This document shows, piece by piece, positions 5,979-13,051 of a stretch of DNA of 21,704 bases. The translations under genes were made by a program, and so were the position numbers. Positions within the stretch are counted from its first letter, which is position 1. Each line of letters begins with the position of its first letter. The stretch is from CAYOHG01 sp964465125 (lineage in GTDB: Bacteria; Planctomycetota; Phycisphaerae; UBA1845; Fen-1342), in contig CAYXIO010000063.1 in the NCBI GenBank assembly GCA_964465125.1, positions 1 through 21,704 on the forward strand, in the 5' to 3' direction. The notes beneath the pieces were generated by a model. It saw only the letters and a program-made list of their open reading frames with translations, was not told the DNA's origin and made no database searches.

Positions 5979-8198
5979 ATGTTCGACCGCGTCGGAATCG
6001 TGTGCGGCCGGGTTCTGTCCGTGGCTCTGCTCGTGCTGCTGAGCGGGTGCGAACGCGCCGCAGCGCCGGCCAGCCCCGGCGGCGGCGCGCGCGAGGTCGC
6101 CGACGCCGCCCCCGTGCGGCGCCCCAACGTGCTGCTGGTCACGATCGACACCTGCCGGGCGGACCGCATCGCCTGCTACGACTTCCCGCTGGGCCGCACG
6201 CCGGCCATCGACCGGCTGGCACGCGAGGGCGTGCGCTGCAAGGACGCGATCACCACTGCGCCGATCACGGCCGTGGCGCATTCGTCGATCCTGACGGGGC
6301 TTTGGCCGCCGGCGCACGGCGTGCGCGACAACGGCGCGTATGCGCTGAGCGACGACGTGGTCACGCTGGCGGAGCGGCTCAAGGAGGCGGGCTACTCGAC
6401 CAGCGCGTTTGTTTCAGCGCTGGTGCTCAGCCGGCGCTACAACCTCACGCAGGGCTTTGACAGCTACGATGACGACCTGTGGGGTGAGGAGTCGGCGCCG
6501 CTGTTCATGATCCGCGACCGGCCGGCCCGCAAGACGGCCCAGCGCGTCAACGACTGGCTGGATCACTGGCACGAGGGGCCGTCGCGCAAGCCGTTCTTCT
6601 CCTGGGTGCATTTCTTCGACCCGCATCAGCCCTACGAACCCGATCCGCAGCTTCCCAACCGGCACATGATCGTCACCCGCTACGACGCGGAGCTCGCCTC
6701 CGCCGACCTGGGCCTGGGCCGGATCATCGACAAGCTGGAGGCGTTCGGCGAGCTCGACAACACGCTGGTGGTGGTGACCGCCGACCACGGCGAGAGCCTC
6801 GGAGAGCACAACGAGAAGACCCACGCGATCTTCGTCTATGACGCGACGGTTCGCGTTCCGCTGATCCTCCGCAAGCCCGGCATGCTGCCTTCCGGCTCCG
6901 TTTACGAAGGCCCCGTGCGCGTGATTGACATCCTGCCGACCGTGCTCGCGGTGCTGAAGCTGCCGATCGGCGACCAGGTGCAGGGCGCGGACCTGCTGGC
7001 CGCGTTGCAGGGGCGCGTCGAGCCGCCGGACCTGCCGCAATACTCGGAATCGCTGCTGTCGGAAATCGGATTCGGCATGGCGCCGCTCTTCTCGGTGCGG
7101 CTGGGGGGCTTCAAGTACATTCGGGCGCCTCGGCCGGAGGTCTACGACCTGAAGGCCGACCCGCGCGAGCTGCGAAATCTCTACGAGTCGCACGGCGGCC
7201 TCGCGGAGGAGCTCGACGGCGTGCTCGAGCAGATCCTCACGAGCAGCCAGAAGCGTGCGCCGGCCGCGCGTGCCAACCCGCTCGACCAGGAGACGCTCTC
7301 GATGCTGCGCGCCCTGGGCTACATTGCCGCGGTCGATGAGCGCGAGAGCATGAAGGGAATGGATCCCAAGGACGGCATCGAGCTCTACAACATGCTGGAG
7401 GAGGCCCGGCACCTGGGGCAGCTCAACCGCTGGGCGGAAGCCGAGCCGCTGCTCCGCGAAATGATCGCGCGCACGCCGCAGAACCTGACCGCGCGCAACG
7501 TGCTCGGCATCTGCCTGATGCGGCAGGACCGGCTCGACGAAGCGCGGCTGGAGTATCTGGCTTCGCTCGCGGTCGAGCCGCGCCAGCACCGCGTGGAGGG
7601 CATGCTCGGCGCGGTCGCGATCCGCCAGCACAATCTCGATCTGGCCGAGCAGCACTACCGCAAGGCGCTGGAGGTCACGCCGCGGTTCGTCGAGGCCATG
7701 GTTCACCTGGGCTTCATCGCATTGCAGCGCGGGGACCAGGCGGCGGCGGAGGAGTGGTACCATCGCGCCATGACGGAGGATCCGTCCTATCCGCGCGTCT
7801 ACCACAACTATGCCGACCTGTACTTCGTGCAGGGCGACTACGCCAGCGCGCTGACCTACTACCGCAAGGCGCTCGAGGTGGTTCCGTACAGCTTTGACGC
7901 GCTGAACCAGGCCGGGCTGAGCGCGATGAAGCTCGCCGACCCGAAGGCGGCGCTGGATTATTTCGCGCGGGCCGAGCGCGTGCGTCCGGAATCGTGGGTG
8001 GCGGCCTACAACATCGCGTGCGTTCACTCGGTCTCAGGCCAGCTCGACCGGGCGCTCGAAGAGCTCGAGCGCGCGATCGGACTTGGCTTCGCCAACGTGC
8101 AGCAGATGGAGCACGACCGCGATTTCGACGCCATCCGCGACTGCGAGGAGTTCAGCGCGCTGGCCCGCAAGCTGCGCGAGCGGCCGCTGGAGCCGTAG
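5979..8198 (+). CDS. lipoprotein: sulfatase/alkaline phosphatase-superfamily hydrolase fused to TPR repeats
   Basis: A 739-residue protein. A signal peptide ends in the lipobox LLSGC (Cys24), so it is probably a lipoprotein outside the cytoplasmic membrane. The N-terminal hydrolase domain (about 48-400) shows the superfamily metal motifs: NVLLVTIDTCRAD (Asp57), TADHGESLGEH (Asp269, His270) and His282, plus the C-terminal strand VYDLKADPRELRNL. The canonical sulfatase motif C/S-x-P-x-R is replaced by T-A-V-A-H (97-101), putting Thr97 at the nucleophile position and ruling out formylglycine. The domain looks more like a threonine-type phospho- or phosphonohydrolase/transferase or a divergent family member; the substrate is unknown. 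TPR repeats fill about residues 470-710, suggesting a protein partner. The ATG at 5979 is preceded by a GGAAGGCGGG purine run. Confidence 0.85.
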   Translation: MFDRVGIVCGRVLSVALLVLLSGCERAAAPASPGGGAREVADAAPVRRPNVLLVTIDTCRADRIACYDFPLGRTPAIDRLAREGVRCKDAITTAPITAVAHSSILTGLWPPAHGVRDNGAYALSDDVVTLAERLKEAGYSTSAFVSALVLSRRYNLTQGFDSYDDDLWGEESAPLFMIRDRPARKTAQRVNDWLDHWHEGPSRKPFFSWVHFFDPHQPYEPDPQLPNRHMIVTRYDAELASADLGLGRIIDKLEAFGELDNTLVVVTADHGESLGEHNEKTHAIFVYDATVRVPLILRKPGMLPSGSVYEGPVRVIDILPTVLAVLKLPIGDQVQGADLLAALQGRVEPPDLPQYSESLLSEIGFGMAPLFSVRLGGFKYIRAPRPEVYDLKADPRELRNLYESHGGLAEELDGVLEQILTSSQKRAPAARANPLDQETLSMLRALGYIAAVDERESMKGMDPKDGIELYNMLEEARHLGQLNRWAEAEPLLREMIARTPQNLTARNVLGICLMRQDRLDEARLEYLASLAVEPRQHRVEGMLGAVAIRQHNLDLAEQHYRKALEVTPRFVEAMVHLGFIALQRGDQAAAEEWYHRAMTEDPSYPRVYHNYADLYFVQGDYASALTYYRKALEVVPYSFDALNQAGLSAMKLADPKAALDYFARAERVRPESWVAAYNIACVHSVSGQLDRALEELERAIGLGFANVQQMEHDRDFDAIRDCEEFSALARKLRERPLEP

Positions 8199-8239
8199 CG
8201 CCGCCGGCCGACGCTTCCGCACGCGCCGCCGCTACGGCT
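8191..8239. terminator. inverted repeat spanning both stop codons of a convergent gene pair
   Basis: AGCCGTAGCG (8191-8200) and CGCTACGGCT (8230-8239) are perfect ten-base inverted repeats separated by 29 bases. The left arm contains the TAG of the TPR hydrolase gene and the right arm contains the TAG of the opposing protease gene. It would fold identically in both transcripts and may act as a bidirectional transcript end. There is no U-tract. Confidence 0.45.
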
Positions 8240-10460
8240 GCTTGGCCGCCTCGGCTTCGCCCTTTCGGGCCAGGCGCGGCCAGGGGAGTTCGGCGACGAG
8301 CTTGACGCGCAGGTGCAGCAGCGCGGTTTCAAGCTGCGGATCGTACTCCGGCGCCTCGATCTTGTCGGAACGCAGCAGCTCGATGTCGTCGTCGCTCAGC
8401 AGCGGCGGCAGCCCCTCGTCGTCCTTTTCCGAGTCCCCATCGACCCCCTTCAGCGCCGCCAGCTTCTCCTTCCGGGCCGCTTCGTCGATCTCGGCGGCGT
8501 TCTCGTCCTCGTTGTGGATGATCATCGCCTTCTGCTGATGCAGCAGGTTGCGCGTGATCTCCTTGGGCGAGAGCGGAACCGACCAGTCCGGATCGACGCC
8601 CCACACGTCCGCCTCGCGGGCGCGGTGCGGCGAGCGGCCGTCCGGCAGGAAGTAGAGCGCGGTGGTCAGCTTGAGCCGGGCGCGCGGGTGCGAGTTCGAC
8701 CATTGCAGGCCGCGCTCCAGCGCCAGCACGCGCTGCACGCTGCCCTTGCCGAACGTGCGCTCGCCGAGGACCGCGGCGCGCTCATGGTCTTGCAGCGCGC
8801 CGGCGAGAATCTCTGACGCGCTGGCGCTGGCGTCGTTGACCAGCACCACCAGCGGCAGGTCGGAGAACTCGCATTCGCCGCTGACCTCGAGCGACTGCTC
8901 GTTCTCGCTGCGGCCGCGCGTGCTCACCACGCGGCCCTTCCGCTGGAACAGGCTCACCGTCTCGACGGCGACGTCGAGCAGTCCGCCGGGGTTGTAGCGC
9001 AGGTCGAGAATCAGCCCCTTCATGCCCTGGCGACGCGCGTCTTCGAGCGCGGCGCGCAGCTCCTCGTGCGAATCCGGGTTGAAGCCCGTCAGCCGCACGT
9101 AGGCGACGCCCGCGGCGGGATCGAGCATGTAGTTCCACTTGTCGCCGGCCGCGTCGACGCGGTTGACGCCGCGCACCGTCTTGATCTGAATGCGGCTGCG
9201 GACGAGCTCGAATTCATGCGTGGCGCCGGTGCGCGGGCGGAAGAGCGTGAGCGTGACCTTGGTTCCTTCGGGGCCGGTGATCTCGCGGATCGCCTTGTCG
9301 GACGTCCAGCCGCTCGTGCTTTCGCCGTCGACGCCGACGATCAGATCGTCGGGCTGGACCCCCGCGCGCAGCGCGGGCGAGTCCTCCAGCGGAGTGACGA
9401 CCTTCAGCCGGTTCGTGATCTCGTCGGTTCCGAGCTGGATGCCGACACCGGAGAAGTTCCCGACCATCATCTTGTCAAACTCGACCGCGTCGGCCGGCCA
9501 GATGACCGCGGTGAACTCGTCGAGCTCGCCCAGCGCGCTCTCCGTGAATTCCACCGTCAGCAACGACTCGGGCAGAGAGCAACTGTCACGGTTGATCTTC
9601 GCGATCGTGCGGAACAGGTCCCACAGGTCGTCCGCGTCGAAATCCTTGGCGTCGCTGATCTGGTCGCGCTGCTTGCGAATCTGGCCGACGAAGTGCTCCC
9701 GCGACACAGGGTTGGCGATCCCGTCGAACACGCTGGACGACTCGTACAGCTTGCTGGCGTTCGCCAGCACCAGCAGGTTGTCCAGCGCGCCCTGGGCCAT
9801 CTTGCGGAAGTCGGCCTGGCGGTAGTAGTTATCGTCGATCTGGCGGAGCGTGTTTCGCAGCAGGTCAGGCGTGACGTGCTCCAGGCGGCGCTGGATGTCC
9901 TCGTCCTTGTCGTACAGCAGTTCGAGCCGCAGGTGACGGGCGGACTGCTCCCGCAGCGAGCGCGCCTCCTCGTCCTTGTCATTGATGCGTTCCAGCAGGA
10001 TGTAGTGCGCGTGTGCCCGCGACCAGTGATTCTCGTCCGCCAGCTTCTTGGCCGCGGACAGCGCGCTGGAGCGCAGGTCGCGCAACCAGGACTCCTGCGC
10101 GACGGTCTCGGGATCGGCCGCGTAGGGCACCGCCTGGGCCGCGAAGCTGAGCGCCAGGTAGATCTTCCCCTCCTTCTGGGCGGCCTGCGAGTGCTCGACG
10201 TTCCACGTGTAGGCCTGCGTGCGCAGCGCATCCCGCGACTGGATGACCTGGTCGTACGACTTGAGCCAGCCGTCGACCCTGGCCACCTGCTGCGTCGATT
10301 TCCCGTCGTCGATGAGCTGCGAAATCGCCTGCGATCCGCGCCTGTAGTCGCCATTGAGGATCGCTGCGTACGCGTCCTTGAGCGAATCCTGGGCCGCGGC
10401 GGCGGCGACCCAAGCCAGACTCAACAAGCCGACAGCCAGCGACGCGCGGCGATGCCGCAT
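8232..10460 (-). CDS. carboxyl-terminal processing protease, S41 family, with extended N-terminal domain
   Basis: Periplasmic Ser/Lys protease of the CtpA/Prc class, 742 residues. Order: signal peptide (1-24, ending AAAAAQD), a long helical charged region (about 25-320) I cannot assign, a PDZ domain (about 335-425, with GVGIQLG at 338 and SPALRAGVQPDDLIVGVDG), then the S41 core with GLILDLRYNPGG, SASASE (catalytic Ser547) and RTFGKGSVQ (catalytic Lys572). The Ser-Lys spacing of 25 equals that of E. coli Prc. The C-terminal 120 residues are acidic and end in DPQLETALLHLR. The ATG at 10460 has AAGGGG six bases upstream; 21 further upstream codons precede that site and are rejected. Its substrate may be envelope proteins; that is family knowledge. 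Confidence 0.92.
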   Translation of the reverse strand: MRHRRASLAVGLLSLAWVAAAAAQDSLKDAYAAILNGDYRRGSQAISQLIDDGKSTQQVARVDGWLKSYDQVIQSRDALRTQAYTWNVEHSQAAQKEGKIYLALSFAAQAVPYAADPETVAQESWLRDLRSSALSAAKKLADENHWSRAHAHYILLERINDKDEEARSLREQSARHLRLELLYDKDEDIQRRLEHVTPDLLRNTLRQIDDNYYRQADFRKMAQGALDNLLVLANASKLYESSSVFDGIANPVSREHFVGQIRKQRDQISDAKDFDADDLWDLFRTIAKINRDSCSLPESLLTVEFTESALGELDEFTAVIWPADAVEFDKMMVGNFSGVGIQLGTDEITNRLKVVTPLEDSPALRAGVQPDDLIVGVDGESTSGWTSDKAIREITGPEGTKVTLTLFRPRTGATHEFELVRSRIQIKTVRGVNRVDAAGDKWNYMLDPAAGVAYVRLTGFNPDSHEELRAALEDARRQGMKGLILDLRYNPGGLLDVAVETVSLFQRKGRVVSTRGRSENEQSLEVSGECEFSDLPLVVLVNDASASASEILAGALQDHERAAVLGERTFGKGSVQRVLALERGLQWSNSHPRARLKLTTALYFLPDGRSPHRAREADVWGVDPDWSVPLSPKEITRNLLHQQKAMIIHNEDENAAEIDEAARKEKLAALKGVDGDSEKDDEGLPPLLSDDDIELLRSDKIEAPEYDPQLETALLHLRVKLVAELPWPRLARKGEAEAAKQP

Positions 10461-10546
10461 GGTAGACCCCTTGTTTTCGCGGCGGGCGACCGAGACCCCC
10501 GGTCGCGTGCCCCGCGATCTCATCCCAGGACTTCCGTCGGCGTCCT

Positions 10547-10567
10547 GTCGCGATTATATGACGCGAC
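10547..10567. promoter_or_regulatory. dyad overlapping a TATAAT box in the protease-ruvC divergent region
   Basis: GTCGCG (10547-10552) and CGCGAC (10562-10567) form a perfect inverted repeat around a nine-base AT-rich spacer. On the minus strand the spacer contains a perfect TATAAT (10558-10553), which would start the protease transcript about 85 bases before its ATG. No good -35 box is visible. A dyad over a -10 box is the expected layout of a repressor operator, but an activator-dependent promoter is also possible. Confidence 0.4.
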
Positions 10568-10686
10568 TTCCTGCCCGAATATGTCGGATTTGTCCCCGAC
10601 CCGGGCAAACCGCTTTCCACAAATTCCCGTTCGGCCGCCGGACGGTGCGCGCTGCCGGCTTTGCGCGTCTCGAAAAATCGTGCAAG

Positions 10687-11322
10687 ATGCCGAGCATGGT
10701 CCGACTTCCAAGCGAGCCAGCGCGTTCCCCGGCCGAAGCCTCGCGCGGTGAGTGGGTCCTTCTGGGTGTCGATCCCGGCCTGCGGCGCAGCGGATACGCG
10801 CTGCTGAGCACGGCTCGCCAACGCCCTGAGGGACGCTTGCTCGAAGCCGGCGTGATCCGGCTCGACGCCGCGAAACCGCTGGAGCAGCGCCTGCTCGAGC
10901 TCGAGTCCAACCTGGCAGCGCTGATCGAGCGGCATCGCCCCGGCGTGCTGGCCTGCGAGCAGCTCTACGCCCACTACAAGCACCCGCGGACCGCAATCCT
11001 GATGGGGCATGCGCGCGGCGTGATTCTGGCCCTCGCGGCACGCTGCGGACTGCACATCCTTCACGTCGAAGCCACACGGGCCAAGAAGCTGCTGACCGGC
11101 AGCGGGCACGCCAGCAAGCCGCAGATGCAGCGCGCCGTTGCTTCGCTCCTGCGGCTGGCGGAGCTTCCGGAGCCGCACGACGTCGCGGACTCCATCGCGA
11201 TCGCGTGCTGCGGACTGCACCTGATACACGAGGCCCGCGCACGCGGTTGCGAGCCCGGAAGCGAGCCACGCCCTGCGGCTCGGCCGCGCCGCCGCGCCGC
11301 CCCCGCAGGGAGTCAGCCGTGA
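10687..11322 (+). CDS. ruvC: Holliday junction resolvase RuvC
   Basis: Structure-specific endonuclease that cuts Holliday junctions after RuvAB branch migration; 211 residues from the ATG at 10687. The four acidic active-site residues are visible: Asp29 in LLGVDPGL, Glu91 in LACEQLY, and Asp165 and Asp168 in EPHDVADSIAIA. About 20 extra residues precede the first strand, and an Arg/Pro-rich tail of about 30 residues follows the fold. The start is uncertain because the ATG at 10696 is equally possible and neither has a good Shine-Dalgarno sequence. The stop TGA overlaps the ruvA GTG start (11319-11322), so the two genes are translationally coupled. Confidence 0.94.
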   Translation: MPSMVRLPSEPARSPAEASRGEWVLLGVDPGLRRSGYALLSTARQRPEGRLLEAGVIRLDAAKPLEQRLLELESNLAALIERHRPGVLACEQLYAHYKHPRTAILMGHARGVILALAARCGLHILHVEATRAKKLLTGSGHASKPQMQRAVASLLRLAELPEPHDVADSIAIACCGLHLIHEARARGCEPGSEPRPAARPRRRAAPAGSQP

Positions 11323-11948
11323 TCGCGGCCATTCGCGGGCGTGTCGTCCGCGTCGAGGAATCCGGCGCGGTGGTCGAGCTGAACGGGCTGCACCTGCAAC
11401 TCATGGTTCCGGTCAGCAGCCTGGCGGCTTTGCAGCACTCGCTGGATGCGACGATCACGCTTCACACGTACTTCTACCTGGAAGGCAACCCCGCCGGGAG
11501 CCACTTCCTGCCCCGCCTGGTCGCGTTCCTCAGCGAAGCCGAGCGCGAGTTCTTTCACGAGCTGACGCGCGTCAAGGGGTTCAGCACGCGCCGGGCGCTG
11601 CGGGCCATGTGCCTGCCGACGCCGGAGCTTGCCGCGGCGATCGAGCGCGGCGACGAGCGGCTGCTGACCACGTTGCCCGAGGTGGGCAAGAAGACGGCGG
11701 CGCAGATGGTGGCGGAGCTGCGCGGCAAGTTGCAGCGCTTCATGTCCCCGGGGGCCGAGACGTCCCCGATTCCGGAACTGAGCGAGCCTCAGCGGATCGC
11801 CGTGGAGATCCTGGTACAATGGGGCGATCGCCGAGCCGACGCGGCCCGGCTGGTCGCCGCCGCGGTCGAGAGCGACCCCGCGCTGACGGTCCCCGAGGAA
11901 ATCGTGCGGGCTGCCTATCGCATGCGGCAGGGGGCGCGCGGCGGTTGA
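11319..11948 (+). CDS. ruvA: Holliday junction DNA helicase subunit RuvA (divergent)
   Basis: Tetrameric junction-binding protein that loads RuvB; 209 residues. It starts at GTG (11319) with AGGGAG upstream and reads MIAAIRG, like the family's MIxxLxG. Domain I (OB fold) covers about 1-65, domain II with two helix-hairpin-helix motifs about 70-140, and domain III (RuvB contact) about 155-205. The second HhH, LPEVGKKTAAQMVAELRGK (119-137), is canonical. The first, VKGFSTRRAL (85-94), lacks the usual GVGPK form. The region of the acidic pin, usually REDxxxLYGF, reads YLEGNPAGS followed by LPRLVAFL, with a few extra residues and a single acid. The identity is secure from domain II and synteny. 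Confidence 0.92.
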   Translation: MIAAIRGRVVRVEESGAVVELNGLHLQLMVPVSSLAALQHSLDATITLHTYFYLEGNPAGSHFLPRLVAFLSEAEREFFHELTRVKGFSTRRALRAMCLPTPELAAAIERGDERLLTTLPEVGKKTAAQMVAELRGKLQRFMSPGAETSPIPELSEPQRIAVEILVQWGDRRADAARLVAAAVESDPALTVPEEIVRAAYRMRQGARGG

Positions 11949-11996
11949 CTGCGGTGCGGCCGTCGCTCGCCGTGGCTGCCTGTTCCGGAACGCTGA

Positions 11997-13034
11997 ATGA
12001 CCATCGAACGCGTCTTCACCCAGCCCGGACCGGATGAGGAGCGCTACCTCATGTCGCTGCGGCCGCAGCGGCTCGCGGAGCTGGTCGGGCAGGAGCAGAT
12101 TCGCGCCCAGCTCGAGATTGCGATTGAGGCGGCGCGCTCGCGCCGGGAGCCGCTCGAGCACTTGCTGCTGGACGGCCCGCCGGGCCTCGGCAAGACCACG
12201 CTCGCGCACGTCATCGCGCATGAGATGGGCGCGTCGGTGCGCATCACCAGCGGTCCGGCCATGGCCCGCCAGGGCGATCTGATGATGCTGCTGACGCAGC
12301 TTGAGCGCGGCGACGTCCTGTTCATCGACGAGGTGCATCGGCTGAACAAAGTCGTCGAGGAGTTCCTTTATCCCGCGATGGAGGACTTCCGCGTCGACTA
12401 CACCACCGAGAGCGGCATCGGCGGGCGAACGGTGAACTTCGCGCTGAAGCGCTTCACGCTCATCGCCGCGACGACGCGCTCCGGGCTGCTGTCCGGGGCG
12501 CTGCGCAGCCGCTTCGGGCACACCTTCCACTTCCAGTTCTACGCGGTCGAGGAGCTGACCCGCATCGTCGCGCGAAACGCCGAGCGGCTGGAGATTCGCG
12601 CCGAGCCCGCGGCCTTGCGCCGGCTGGCCTCGCGCGCGCGGGGCACGCCGCGGATCGCCAACCGCCTGCTGCGGCGCGTACGCGACTTCGCCCAGGTGCG
12701 CGGCGACGGTCGTCTGACCGAGAGCGCGGTCGACGCGACCATGGAGATTCTCCAGGTGGACGCGCTGGGGCTGGACGTGCTCGACCGCGGCTACCTGGGC
12801 ACGCTGATGCGGCATTACGACGGCGGGCCGGCGGGCATCGAGGCGATCGCCGCCACGATGGGGCACGAGCGCGACACGCTCGAAGACGTGGTGGAGCCGT
12901 ACCTGCTTCAGATCGGCTTCGTCATCCGCACGCCGCGCGGGCGGGTTGCGCGGCCGGCCGCCTACCAGCACGTCGGGCTGCCGGCGCCGGCACGGGACGC
13001 CAGCGACGTGCCGGGCTTGTTCGACTCGGCGTAA
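11997..13034 (+). CDS. ruvB: Holliday junction branch migration ATPase RuvB
   Basis: AAA+ hexameric motor that pulls DNA through the RuvA tetramer; 345 residues, close to family length. Motifs: the RuvB N-terminal signature SLRPQRLAELVGQ (20-32), Walker A GPPGLGKT (60-67), Walker B DEVH (111-114), sensor 1 region AATTRSG (158-163) and the arginine finger in LRSRFG (169-174). A C-terminal winged-helix DNA-binding domain follows, with the conserved RTPRGR near residue 310. It starts at ATG 11997, 48 bases after ruvA, completing a ruvC-ruvA-ruvB cluster. No weakened motif is seen, in contrast to ruvA. It converges with the EF-G gene 13 bases downstream. Confidence 0.97.
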   Translation: MTIERVFTQPGPDEERYLMSLRPQRLAELVGQEQIRAQLEIAIEAARSRREPLEHLLLDGPPGLGKTTLAHVIAHEMGASVRITSGPAMARQGDLMMLLTQLERGDVLFIDEVHRLNKVVEEFLYPAMEDFRVDYTTESGIGGRTVNFALKRFTLIAATTRSGLLSGALRSRFGHTFHFQFYAVEELTRIVARNAERLEIRAEPAALRRLASRARGTPRIANRLLRRVRDFAQVRGDGRLTESAVDATMEILQVDALGLDVLDRGYLGTLMRHYDGGPAGIEAIAATMGHERDTLEDVVEPYLLQIGFVIRTPRGRVARPAAYQHVGLPAPARDASDVPGLFDSA

Positions 13035-13051
13035 GCCGCGCCGCCGGCTAC
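13031..13051. terminator. hairpin covering both stop codons of ruvB and fusA
   Basis: GTA-A-GCCG (13031-13038) pairs with CGGC-TAC (13045-13051), a seven-pair stem with one bulged A and a six-base loop. The left arm contains the ruvB TAA and the right arm the opposing fusA TAG. The genes are only 13 bases apart, so this is the only space for a shared 3' signal. No U-tract follows on either side. Confidence 0.3.

Noticed and set aside
6414..8027. 537-codon minus-strand open frame opposite the TPR hydrolase
   Set aside because: An antisense shadow of a gene with clear motifs; Arg/Val/Leu-rich with no recognisable family.
5979..8198. Annotation as a true arylsulfatase
   Set aside because: The Cys/Ser-x-Pro-x-Arg motif needed for formylglycine is absent; Thr97 and His101 occupy the key positions.
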